Positions 32,834 through 40,647 of a stretch of 64,000 nucleotides of DNA are shown here, piece by piece (positions within the stretch are counted from its first letter, which is position 1; each line of letters starts with the position of its first letter). Source of the stretch: Armatimonadota bacterium. GTDB taxonomy: Bacteria > Sysuimicrobiota > Sysuimicrobiia > Sysuimicrobiales > Kaftiobacteriaceae. The stretch is taken from the NCBI GenBank assembly GCA_031459765.1, contig JAVKHY010000006.1:1-64000 (forward strand), given 5' to 3'. Below the pieces are notes generated by a model that saw only the letters and a program-made list of their open reading frames with translations, was not told where the DNA came from and searched no databases. A program made the translations under genes and the position numbers.

Positions 32834-33979
32834 TCAGGACGCGGCCGAAGCGAGCGCCTGCTGCAAGTCCTCAACGAGATCGTCGGGGTGCTCAATTCCG
32901 ACGGAGAGGCGCAGCAGCCCCGGATCGATCTGCAGCGGGGAGCCGGCCAGACTGGCGTGGGTCATGCTGGCCGGATGGTCCAGCAGCGACTCCACGCCCC
33001 CCAGGCTCTCGGCCAGGGTGATGACCCGGACCCGGGCGGCCACCGCCCGGGCCGCGGCCTCTCCTCCCTTCACAATGAACGACACCATCCCGCCGAATCC
33101 GCTCATCTGTCGACGGGCGATCTCATACCCCGGGTGCTCGGGCAACCCCGGATAGCACACGCGCGACACGCCACGGTGGCTTCTGAGGAACTCGGCAATG
33201 CGCATGGCGTTTCGCGCGTGGGCTTCCATCCGCACGGCCAGCGTGCGCAGCCCGCGCAGGACCAGCCAGCAGTCGAAGGGCCCCGGGACGGCGCCGGCGG
33301 CGTTCTGGTGGAACTTCAGCGTCTCGTAGATCTCCTTGCTCGAGGTCACCACCGCGCCGCCCACCACGTCGCTGTGGCCGCCGAGGTACTTGGTGGTGGA
33401 ATGGACGACGATGTCGGCGCCGAAGCGCAGCGGGCGCTGGAAGTACGGCGAGGCGAAGGTGTTGTCCACCACGACCAGGGCGTCCCGGCCGTGGCCGAGG
33501 TCGGCCAGGCGGGCCAGGTCCAGAATCTTCAGATACGGGTTGGTCGGGGTCTCGATCAACACCATCCGGGTGCGGGGCGTGAACGCCGCCTCGACCTGCG
33601 TCGGATCGGTCATGTCCACACAGGCCGACTGGATGCCGTAGCGCCGCAGCACCCGCACGAACAGCCGGTACGTCCCGCCGTAGACGTCGTCGGGCAGCAG
33701 GACGTGGTCGCCGGGGTTGAGCAGGTAGGCCACCGCGGTGATCGCCGCCATCCCCGAGGCGAAGGCCAGTCCGTAACTGCCTTCCTCCAGGGAGGCGAGG
33801 GCCGTCTCCAGCGCGGTGCGCGTCGGATTCCCCGTGCGGGCGTACTCGTATCCTCGGTGCTCGCCCGGGGCGGACTGGGCGAAGGTGGAGGTCTGGTAGA
33901 TGGGCGGGATGACGGCGCCGGTGGCGGGATCGGGGGCCTGACCGTCGTGGATGGCGCGGGTCTCGAAGCGTCGGGTCAT
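32834..33979 (-). CDS. Cystathionine gamma-synthase / gamma-lyase (PLP enzyme)
   Basis: 381 residues of the Cys/Met metabolism PLP family. It opens with [21 protein letters not shown], includes [34 protein letters not shown] and the PLP lysine in [16 protein letters not shown], and ends with [15 protein letters not shown] and [14 protein letters not shown]. Synthase (MetB) and lyase activities cannot be separated by eye; beside a CBS-domain cystathionine synthase, a gamma-lyase in reverse transsulfuration is the more natural reading. The start overlaps the lipB stop by four bases. The enzyme would link methionine-derived homocysteine to cysteine. Confidence 0.9.
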   Translation of the reverse strand: MTRRFETRAIHDGQAPDPATGAVIPPIYQTSTFAQSAPGEHRGYEYARTGNPTRTALETALASLEEGSYGLAFASGMAAITAVAYLLNPGDHVLLPDDVYGGTYRLFVRVLRRYGIQSACVDMTDPTQVEAAFTPRTRMVLIETPTNPYLKILDLARLADLGHGRDALVVVDNTFASPYFQRPLRFGADIVVHSTTKYLGGHSDVVGGAVVTSSKEIYETLKFHQNAAGAVPGPFDCWLVLRGLRTLAVRMEAHARNAMRIAEFLRSHRGVSRVCYPGLPEHPGYEIARRQMSGFGGMVSFIVKGGEAAARAVAARVRVITLAESLGGVESLLDHPASMTHASLAGSPLQIDPGLLRLSVGIEHPDDLVEDLQQALASAAS

Positions 33980-34701
33980 GGCGGCGACCCCGCGCCGACG
34001 GCGCCGGCCGGCTCGACGGCCGCCCTGGCCCGCAGCGCCTCCACCGTGACGGGCTCCAGCGCGAGGTCGTACACCTCCGCGAAGCGCCGGGCGTACGCGG
34101 CGCGGACGTCGGCCATGGCCACGGGACGGCCCAGCAGCCGGGCCATCGACGTGACCGGTTTGCCCAGGCCGCAGGGGTTGATCAGGGCGAAGTGGCCGAG
34201 GTCGGGATCGACGTTCAGGGCGAAGCCGTGCATCGTCACCCTGCGCTTCACCGCCACCCCGACGGAGGCGATCTTCTCCCCGCCGACCCACACCCCGGGG
34301 TATCCCGGCAGTCGGCCGGCGGCGATGCCGAAATCGGCCAGGGTGCGCAGCAGCGTCTCTTCCAGCGACCGCATGAAGCCCACGATGTCCTCGCCGTACC
34401 CGCGCAGGTCGAGGATCGGGTAGCCCACCAGCTGGCTCGGCCCGTGGTAGGTAATGCTGCCGCCGCGTTCGATCTCGTAGACGCCGAACCCCTGCGCCCG
34501 CAGAGCCTCACGCGGAAAGAGCAGGTGCTCGGCCTTCGTCGACCGCCCGATGGTGAAGACGGGTTCGTGCTCCAGCAGGATCAGCCCGTCGGAGATCGCC
34601 CCCCGCTGGCGCGCGGCCACCAGCAGCTTCTGCAGCGCCCACGCCTCGGCGTAGGGCGTCAGCCCCCGATCCAGATCCAGCAGCCACCCGGTCCGTCCCA
34701 T
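33976..34701 (-). CDS. lipB: Lipoyl(octanoyl) transferase LipB
   Basis: 241 residues with the LipB signature: LEHEPVFTIGR, RGGSITYHGPSQLVGYPI, catalytic Lys143 in GGEKIASVGVAVKR and catalytic Cys177 in FALINPCGLGKPVTS. It transfers octanoate from acyl-carrier protein to lipoyl domains of 2-oxoacid dehydrogenases and GcvH. LipA is not in the window. The ATG lies 8 bases after an extended -10, so its message may be leaderless. It is the first gene of the cysteine operon and overlaps the next by four bases, so lipoylation and sulfur amino acid synthesis share a promoter. Confidence 0.95.
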   Translation of the reverse strand: MGRTGWLLDLDRGLTPYAEAWALQKLLVAARQRGAISDGLILLEHEPVFTIGRSTKAEHLLFPREALRAQGFGVYEIERGGSITYHGPSQLVGYPILDLRGYGEDIVGFMRSLEETLLRTLADFGIAAGRLPGYPGVWVGGEKIASVGVAVKRRVTMHGFALNVDPDLGHFALINPCGLGKPVTSMARLLGRPVAMADVRAAYARRFAEVYDLALEPVTVEALRARAAVEPAGAVGAGSPP

Positions 34702-34709
34702 TACCCCCC

Positions 34710-34718
34710 ATTGTACCA
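34710..34718 (-). promoter_or_regulatory. Extended -10 promoter of the lipB-cysteine operon
   Basis: The minus strand reads TGGTACAAT, then eight bases, then the lipB ATG. At the usual 6-8-base distance transcription would begin at or next to the ATG. Confidence 0.65.
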
Positions 34719-34815
34719 GCGAGCCCCGCCCGGGCCGACTGCCCCGGGCGGGCGATCGCCGCCGGAGGCCGGCGGAGGTGACTTCCCCGCGTCAGGGTCC
34801 GCAGGCGGCCGGAGC

Positions 34816-35637
34816 TCATGCCGGCGGCTCGATCACCCCGCTGAAGGTCGTCACCTCCAGGCCGCGCCGGCGCAGCGCGGCCAGGAAGGGGGTGAAGCCC
34901 ACGGCGTCGCCGGCCAGGTGGCCGGTGATGATCAGGTTGCCCCGACCCTCGGCCCGCAGCCGCTGCAGGTCGGCGTAGTCGATGTGGATGTAGACGACGA
35001 CGTCCACGCCGTGGGCGAAGCAGGTGCGGGCCACGGGATAGCCCCCGTTGGTCAGCGCGCCGTGGGCGACCACCACGGTGCGGACGGGATGGTCGGGGTG
35101 CCCCAGGACCAGCTGCACCGTGGTGGGCGCCGCGCGCATCTCCGGCAGCGCGGCGAGGGCCTCCACTACATCGGCCACGCGGGCCCGGCCGTCCGCCAGC
35201 ACCGCGTCCACCTGCCGGCGCATCCGCCGTCGGCCGATCTCGTCCAGAGGAGCGTGGATGTTCATGAAGGGCATCCCCAGCAGCCGCGCCGTGGACGGCA
35301 CGTGGTCGGCGTTGGAGATCTGCCCGCGGAGTTTCGTCGCCTCGATGCGGTCGGCGATCGCCTCCCGCGCCGCCTCCTCCGGGACGCCGGAGGCGGTCAT
35401 GAACTGGATGTGGCGGGCGAGGACCTTCCACTCGTCGATGTAGACCCCGGTGGGATGGTGGGCGATGACGAGGTCGAAGCCCAGGGCCCGGGCCAGGGCG
35501 ATCTCCGCCGCGCCCACGTCCACCCCGAACAGCACGCGGCGGATGTTGCGGCCGGGAACGAAGACCGCGGAGTCCTCGGGCACGCGGTCCATCCCCGCCA
35601 GCTCCAGGGCCAGGCTCATGATCTCGTCGGTGGTCAT
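34816..35637 (-). CDS. Divergent NIF3-like dinuclear-metal protein
   Basis: 273 residues with NIF3/DUF34 hallmarks: FGVDVGAAEIALARALGFDLVIAHHP with the His-His pair near residue 60, NIHAPLDEIGRR, and a C-terminal LIITGHLAGDAVGF in place of the usual GExxHH-type end. The metal site is therefore altered but plausible. The family binds two metal ions and has been linked to metal-insertion chaperoning, with function unsettled. It overlaps the Fe(III) transporter ATPase gene by four bases and is the last gene of that operon, which suggests an iron-related role. Confidence 0.7.
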   Translation of the reverse strand: MTTDEIMSLALELAGMDRVPEDSAVFVPGRNIRRVLFGVDVGAAEIALARALGFDLVIAHHPTGVYIDEWKVLARHIQFMTASGVPEEAAREAIADRIEATKLRGQISNADHVPSTARLLGMPFMNIHAPLDEIGRRRMRRQVDAVLADGRARVADVVEALAALPEMRAAPTTVQLVLGHPDHPVRTVVVAHGALTNGGYPVARTCFAHGVDVVVYIHIDYADLQRLRAEGRGNLIITGHLAGDAVGFTPFLAALRRRGLEVTTFSGVIEPPA

Positions 35638-36707
35638 CGCGGCGGGTCGACCGCCGGCACGACATCGGCCAGCACGGCCTCGCCGTTGGGGAAGCAGACG
35701 AGCGGGTGACCCGGGTCGATGGCCACCCGCACCGTCGCGCCCGGCGGGTAGTGCACGGTGTGGTCCTGCAGGCTGTGCAGGATGCGCCCCGAGGGCAGCC
35801 GGACGCGGTAGAGGTGCTGCATCCCTCTGAACATCCGCGACACCACCACGCCCCCCTCGCCCGGCGCGATCGCCACATCGTCGGCCCGCACCAGGAGGTC
35901 CACGGCGGTCCCCTCCGCCAGCGGCGGCCGCTGCGGGATCAGACCGACCTCCGTGCGCAGTCCCTGCGCGGTCACCGTGGCGGGGAGGAAGTCGGCCCGA
36001 CCCAAAAAGTTGGCGATGAACCGCGTCCGCGGCTGCTGGTAGACCGCCTCCGGCGTGCCGACCTGCTCGACCACGCCCCGGTGCATGACCGCGACTTCGT
36101 CGCCGATCTGGAGCGCTTCCTCCTGGTCGTGGGTGACGAAGACCGCGGTGGTGCGGGTGCGCAGGAGAATCTCCCGCATCTCCTCCCGCAGCTGCTGCCG
36201 GAGGTCGGCGTCCAGGTTGCTGAAGGGCTCGTCCAGGAGGACGACCAGCGGGTCGCGGGCCAGGGCCCGGGCCAGGGCGACCCGCTGCTGCTGGCCTCCG
36301 GAGAGCTCGTAGGCCATCCGGTCCTGCAGCCCGGCCAGTCCGACGAGGTCCAGCAGCGCGGCGACGCGGCCGGGGTCGGCGCTTCTCCCGGGGAGCCCGT
36401 AGGCGACATTCTGTCCCACGTTCAGGTGCGGGAACAGCGCGTACTCCTGGAACACCATCCCGATCCGCCGGCGCTCGGGAGGCACCATCACCCCCGGCCC
36501 GCTCACCACCTGGCCGTCGATCTCCACCGTGCCCGCGTCCGGGACCTCGAGGCCGGCGACGAGCCGCAGCACCGTGGTCTTGCCGCAGCCGGAGGGCCCC
36601 AGCAGGGAGAGGATTGTTCCCCGCCGCACCGTGAGATCGAAGCCCCGGAGGACGGGCAGCGCCCCGAAGGATTTGTGCAGACCGCGGAGGCGGATCGCGT
36701 CACTCAT
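35634..36707 (-). CDS. fbpC: Fe(III) ABC transporter ATP-binding protein
   Basis: 357 residues. ABC motifs are complete: Walker A GPSGCGKTT (about 36-44), Q-loop VFQEYALFPH, signature LSGGQQQRVALARAL, Walker B VVLLDEPFSNLD and switch VFVTHDQEEAL. The C-terminal 110 residues form a TOBE-like regulatory domain, as in FbpC/PotA. It powers import of ferric iron through the FbpB homologue. The gene overlaps the permease gene by eight bases and the NIF3-like gene by four. Confidence 0.92.
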   Translation of the reverse strand: MSDAIRLRGLHKSFGALPVLRGFDLTVRRGTILSLLGPSGCGKTTVLRLVAGLEVPDAGTVEIDGQVVSGPGVMVPPERRRIGMVFQEYALFPHLNVGQNVAYGLPGRSADPGRVAALLDLVGLAGLQDRMAYELSGGQQQRVALARALARDPLVVLLDEPFSNLDADLRQQLREEMREILLRTRTTAVFVTHDQEEALQIGDEVAVMHRGVVEQVGTPEAVYQQPRTRFIANFLGRADFLPATVTAQGLRTEVGLIPQRPPLAEGTAVDLLVRADDVAIAPGEGGVVVSRMFRGMQHLYRVRLPSGRILHSLQDHTVHYPPGATVRVAIDPGHPLVCFPNGEAVLADVVPAVDPPR

Positions 36708-38328
36708 CGCGCCACCGGAGCCCCTCCTGCGACAGGAGCACCCCCATCGACAGAGAGGAGGCCAGCACCAGCAGGAGCGCGGGGACCGCGGCGCGGGCGA
36801 AGAGCGCCTCCGTGGCCGCCGACCACACCCGCATCGCCAGGGTCTCGAAGCCGATGGGGCTGAGCAGCAGCGTGGCCGGCAGTTCCTTCATCGTCGTCAG
36901 GAAGACCAGCCCCGCCGCCGCCACCGCGCCCCGGCGGGCCAGGGGAATGGTCACGCTCCAGACGACCTGGCGCGCCGTACGTCCCAGCGTGCGCGCCGAC
37001 TCTTCCTGCGCCGGACTCACCTGGAGCAGCGCGGCGCGGAGCGGCCCGAGCGCCTGGGGCAGGAACAGCACCATGTAGGCGAAGACCAGCAGGGCCAGCG
37101 TCTGGTACAGCGGCGCGGCGTAGCGGGCGCCGAAAAATACCAGCGCCAGGGCGACCACGATCCCGGGAAGGGCGTAGCCCGCATAGCTCAGGCGGGCCAG
37201 GGCGGCCGGCAGCGGCCCCCGGAACCGCACGGAGAGGATGGCCACCGGCATCGCGGCGGCCACCGTGAGCAGCGCCGCCAGCAGCGCGGCGTAGAGCGAG
37301 TTCACCAGGGGAGGCAGGCTCAGCAGGATCGTCTCGCCGTGGCGCAATCCGACGACCAGCCAGTAGGCGATCACGGCCACCGGCAGGAGCACGCCGGCGG
37401 CGACCACCGCCGCCGGCAGCGCCAGGGCCGGCCAGCGCCAGCGACCGAGCCTGACGCGCCGCGGGAGCCGCGCCGTCGCCGACCCGACCCGGTGGTAACG
37501 GACACGACCCCGCCGACCTTCCAGGAAGACGACGAGGACGGTGAGCGCCACCAACACCAAAGACAGCACCGCGGCGTAGCTGCGGTTGAAGGAGCCCTGA
37601 TACTGCAGGTAGATCGCGGTGGTGAAGGAGTCGAAGCGCATCATCGAGACCGCGCCGAAGTCGCTGAAGGCGTAGAGGACGACCAGCAGCCCGCCGGCGC
37701 CGATCCACGGCCGCAACAGGGGGAGGGTGACCCGGCGGAAGGTGGCCCACGGACTGCGTCCCAGCACGCGGGAGGCCTCCTCGACCGCGGGATCGATGCC
37801 CGCCAGCCCCGCCCGGACGCTGAGCAGGACGTAGGGGTAGGTGAACAGGCTGAGCGTCAGCCACGCCCCGGGGAACCCGTAGAGCTCGGGCAGGCGCTCC
37901 AGCCCCCACAGCCGGTGCAGGATCACCTGCAGCAGACCGGTGGGTCCCAGGGCCGTGATCAGGGCGAAGGCGCCCACATAGGAGGGAAAGACCAGAGGCA
38001 GGACGGTCAGCACGCGCCACAGGGATGCGCCCGGCAGGTCGGTGCGCACGGTGAGCCAGGCCAACGGGACGGCAAGCGCGACCGCCGTCGCCGCCACGGC
38101 CGCGCCCAGGAGCACCGTGTTGAGCAGCAGGCGAAAGGTCCGCGGGCTCAGCAGCAGCGGCAGGACGCCCTCATCCGCCCCGGCCGCCCGCACGATCAGG
38201 TACGCGACCGGCAGGAGCACCGCGCCCGCCACGAGCACGGCGGGGATCCAGAGGAAGGGCGGAGCGGCAGGCCGGCGCGCCCCGGCCTGCCGCCCGATAC
38301 TGCCGGGCCGCGGCAGCGTGACCGCCAT
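36700..38328 (-). CDS. fbpB: Fe(III) ABC transporter permease (two fused membrane halves)
   Basis: 542 residues with about twelve hydrophobic helices in two homologous halves, as in FbpB/SfuB. Each half has an EAA-type cytoplasmic loop: EEASRVLGRSPWATFRRVTLPLLRP in the first and EESARTLGRTARQVVWSVTIPLARR in the second. It forms the inner-membrane channel for ferric iron delivered by the binding protein. It ends immediately before the downstream ATPase start and begins right after the binding-protein stop codon. Confidence 0.92.
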   Translation of the reverse strand: MAVTLPRPGSIGRQAGARRPAAPPFLWIPAVLVAGAVLLPVAYLIVRAAGADEGVLPLLLSPRTFRLLLNTVLLGAAVAATAVALAVPLAWLTVRTDLPGASLWRVLTVLPLVFPSYVGAFALITALGPTGLLQVILHRLWGLERLPELYGFPGAWLTLSLFTYPYVLLSVRAGLAGIDPAVEEASRVLGRSPWATFRRVTLPLLRPWIGAGGLLVVLYAFSDFGAVSMMRFDSFTTAIYLQYQGSFNRSYAAVLSLVLVALTVLVVFLEGRRGRVRYHRVGSATARLPRRVRLGRWRWPALALPAAVVAAGVLLPVAVIAYWLVVGLRHGETILLSLPPLVNSLYAALLAALLTVAAAMPVAILSVRFRGPLPAALARLSYAGYALPGIVVALALVFFGARYAAPLYQTLALLVFAYMVLFLPQALGPLRAALLQVSPAQEESARTLGRTARQVVWSVTIPLARRGAVAAAGLVFLTTMKELPATLLLSPIGFETLAMRVWSAATEALFARAAVPALLLVLASSLSMGVLLSQEGLRWRDE

Positions 38329-39333
38329 CTACAGGAGACCGGTCTCCCGGAGGAGCTTCAACGTCTCCTCCAGCGCCTGCAGGTGGTTCAGGTCCACCTG
38401 AGGCGTCCTGATCTGCGCCAGCGGCGGCAGGAGGGGGTTGGCCGGGATGCCGCTCACCAGGGGATATTCGAAGGTCTCGCCGGCGAAGTACCGCTGCGCC
38501 TCGGGCGAGAGGAGAAACTCCACGAAGCGCTGCGCCGCCGGAGCGCGCGCGGTGTCCACGACGCCCACCCCCGCCACGTTGACCAGATTGCCGGCGTCCG
38601 CCCCCGGGAAGAAGTAGTTCCGCGCCGGGAACGCCGGGCCGCGCTCCCGCAGGAAGGCGAAGAGGTAGTAGTGGTTGACGAAGCCGACGTCGATCTCCCC
38701 CGCTCCGACGGCGGCGACGATCGCCGTGTTGTTGCGGTAGGCGCGCGCGCCGTTGGCCTTGATCCCCAGCAGCCACCGCCGGGTCCGTTCGTTCCCCCAC
38801 AGCAGGCGCATGGCCGTGACGTGGGCCTGGAAGGAGCCGTTGGTCGGCGCCCAGCCGATCCGGCCCCGCCACTTCGGCTGAGCAAACTCCGCGATCGACG
38901 CCGGAAGCTCTTCGGGCCTCAGGCGCCGGGTGTTGTAGACGACCACCCGCGCCCGCCCGCTGACGCCCACCCACCTGCCGTCGGCCGACCGGAAGCGGGG
39001 CTCCACCCGGCTCAGAATCTGTTCCGGCAGCGCCCGCAGCCGCCCGGCAAAGGCCAGGGCCCCCAGGGCGCCGGCGTCCTGGGCGAAGTAGACGTCGGCG
39101 GGACTGTTTGCCCCTTCTTCCAGGATGGTGGCCGCCAGCTCCGCCGTCTCGCCGTACCGCACCCTGACCTGGATGCCGGTGGAGGCGGTGAAGCGCTCGA
39201 AGAGCGGCGCGACGAGGTCGCGGCTGCGGCCGCTGTAGATGGTGAGGGCGGCCGGCTCTCCGGCGGCGGGTCCGATCCCGCCGGCGGCCAGGACCACCAG
39301 CACGACGGCGACAAGAACCCACACCCGACGCAT
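38329..39333 (-). CDS. fbpA: Fe(III)-binding periplasmic/extracytoplasmic protein
   Basis: 334 residues with an N-terminal signal peptide (RRVWVLVAVVLVVLAAGG). The mature protein is of FbpA/FutA type: LTIYSGRSRDLVAPLFERF opening, GETAELAATILEEG, DVYFAQDAGALGAL, and paired tyrosines in VGFVNHYYLFAFLRE that normally ligate ferric iron. No lipobox cysteine is seen, so it may be secreted or retained by the signal. The start has AGGAGG. The gene is first in a four-gene operon (fbpA, fbpB, fbpC, NIF3-like) behind a DtxR-type operator. Confidence 0.9.
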   Translation of the reverse strand: MRRVWVLVAVVLVVLAAGGIGPAAGEPAALTIYSGRSRDLVAPLFERFTASTGIQVRVRYGETAELAATILEEGANSPADVYFAQDAGALGALAFAGRLRALPEQILSRVEPRFRSADGRWVGVSGRARVVVYNTRRLRPEELPASIAEFAQPKWRGRIGWAPTNGSFQAHVTAMRLLWGNERTRRWLLGIKANGARAYRNNTAIVAAVGAGEIDVGFVNHYYLFAFLRERGPAFPARNYFFPGADAGNLVNVAGVGVVDTARAPAAQRFVEFLLSPEAQRYFAGETFEYPLVSGIPANPLLPPLAQIRTPQVDLNHLQALEETLKLLRETGLL

Positions 39334-39402
39334 CCTGTTCCTCCTGCGTTCGCAGGCCCGGACGATTCGACCGGCGCCCGGAGCCGCGCCTTGCCCCTGT
39401 GG

Positions 39403-39438
39403 CGCGGTTAGGCTATCCTAATCCCGGAGTTGGGTCAA
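39403..39438 (-). promoter_or_regulatory. fbp promoter overlapped by a DtxR/IdeR-type iron box
   Basis: Minus strand: TTGACC (39438-39433), a 17-base spacer, -10 TAGCCT (39415-39410). TTAGGATAGCCTAACCGCG (39421-39403) matches the DtxR/IdeR consensus TTAGGTTAGCCTAACCTAA at 15 of 19 bases and covers the -10. The core TTAGG-N4-CCTAA is a perfect inverted repeat. The DtxR-family regulator encoded at 39988 is the obvious ligand. Confidence 0.75.
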
Positions 39439-39527
39439 TCCTATTGCCGCCCGATCGACCCTCCTCAGAGGAACCGAGGCGGCGGCGGGACGGCTTCGAT
39501 CGGCGCCGCTGATGCGGCTTCTGAGAA

Positions 39528-39561
39528 GTTGACCTGACAAGTCAACAATCGTTGCTAGCAA
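39528..39561. promoter_or_regulatory. Two inverted repeats upstream of the Fur-family gene
   Basis: GTTGAC-N7-GTCAAC at 39528-39546 and the 10-bp palindrome TTGCTAGCAA at 39552-39561, both within 45 bases of the start codon. They are likely operator sites for autoregulation by one of the two metal regulators. Confidence 0.5.
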
Positions 39562-39571
39562 GCCGGGATCG

Positions 39572-39991
39572 ATGACAACGAGCGTGGAGATCGAGTCGGC
39601 GCTGCGCCGGCGGGGACTGCGGGTGACCCCCCAGCGGGCCCTGGTGTTCCGGCTGGTCCAGGAGATGGGAGCCGACCACCCGTCCGCCGAAGCCATCCAC
39701 ATCCGGGCCACGCGGCAGATGCCGTCGCTGTCCCTGCGCACGGTGTATGCCATCCTCGGCGAACTCGAAGAGATGAAGGCGATCCGCTCCCTGGACCTGG
39801 GCACGGGCAGCAGGCGCTTCTGCGTCAACCCCAGGCGCCACCACCATCTGGTCTGCACGCGCTGCGGGAAGATCAAAGACGTCTTCGCCGTGGTGGATTT
39901 CGTGGAGCTTCCGCCGGATCAACGCCAGGGGTTCGTCATCACCGAGCAGGACGTCGTCTTCCGCGGCCTCTGCCGGGAGTGCCGGGCATGA
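39572..39991 (+). CDS. Fur-family metalloregulator (PerR/Fur type)
   Basis: 139 residues. The N-terminal winged helix (LRRRGLRVTPQRALVFRLVQE, SLRTVYAILGELEEMKAIRSL) is followed by the metal/dimer domain with HHHLVCTRCGK and a closing CRECRA, giving two CxxC pairs for structural zinc. The repression target and metal (iron, peroxide, manganese) cannot be told; a PerR-like role is plausible. It overlaps the DtxR-family gene by four bases and faces the fbp promoter, so both are probably part of metal homeostasis control here. Confidence 0.88.
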   Translation: MTTSVEIESALRRRGLRVTPQRALVFRLVQEMGADHPSAEAIHIRATRQMPSLSLRTVYAILGELEEMKAIRSLDLGTGSRRFCVNPRRHHHLVCTRCGKIKDVFAVVDFVELPPDQRQGFVITEQDVVFRGLCRECRA

Positions 39992-40647
39992 CCACCCACG
40001 ACATCGCCAGAACCGAGCGCATGGAGATGTACCTGAAGGCGGTCCTCACCCTCCAGCAGGCCGCGCCCCCGGCCACCGTGACCAAGGTCGCGGAGTTCAT
40101 GGGGGTCTCCGCGCCGTCGGCCTCGGAGATGCTCCGCCGGCTGGAGCAGCAGGGCTACGTCCGCGGGGCGGACGAGGGCTTCGACCTCACCGCCGCGGGC
40201 CAGGAGAAGGCGACGACGGTGGTCCGGCGGCTGCGCCTCGCCGAGCGGCTGCTCACCGACGTGCTCAAGCTGGACCTGCCCAAGGTCTACGACGAGGCCT
40301 GCAAGATGGAGCACGTCATCAGCGCCGAGGTGGAGGAAAGGCTGGCCGCGGTGTTGGGCCACCCGGCCACCTGCCCGCACGGGTTGCCCATCCCGGGAGA
40401 GGCGACCACCGTGGTGCCGACGCGCCCGCTGAGCGAGGTGGGCGCGGGACAGACCGCGACCGTCGCCTCGGTTCCGGAGGAAGACACCGCGCTGCTCACC
40501 TACCTCGCCGGCGCGGGCCTCGTCCCGGAGGCGACGGTGACGGTCGAAGAGGCGGCACCCTTCAACGGCCCGCTCACCCTCCGGGTCGGCGACGCCACCC
40601 GCGCCATCAGCCGCGAGGTGGCCGCCCGCATCCGCGTGCGCGCCTAG
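39988..40647 (+). CDS. DtxR/IdeR-family iron- or manganese-dependent repressor
   Basis: 219 residues. Residues 8-70 are the winged helix ([39 protein letters not shown]). Residues 75-140 are the metal/dimer domain with ligands Met12, Cys105, Glu108 and His109 in [10 protein letters not shown], the DtxR primary site. Residues 150-219 are a FeoA/SH3-like third domain. A cysteine at 105 favours an iron-type (DtxR/IdeR) over a manganese-type (MntR) sensor. A matching operator covers the fbp promoter. Its stop codon overlaps the stop codon of the convergent trpB gene. Confidence 0.88.
   Translation: MTTHDIARTERMEMYLKAVLTLQQAAPPATVTKVAEFMGVSAPSASEMLRRLEQQGYVRGADEGFDLTAAGQEKATTVVRRLRLAERLLTDVLKLDLPKVYDEACKMEHVISAEVEERLAAVLGHPATCPHGLPIPGEATTVVPTRPLSEVGAGQTATVASVPEEDTALLTYLAGAGLVPEATVTVEEAAPFNGPLTLRVGDATRAISREVAARIRVRA

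Noticed and set aside
36529-39411. A 960-codon open frame on the plus strand through the fbp genes
   Set aside because: It is antisense to three well-supported transporter genes. Composition is dominated by Arg/Gly/His/Gln/Asp as expected for the complement of high-GC codons, and no domain is recognisable.
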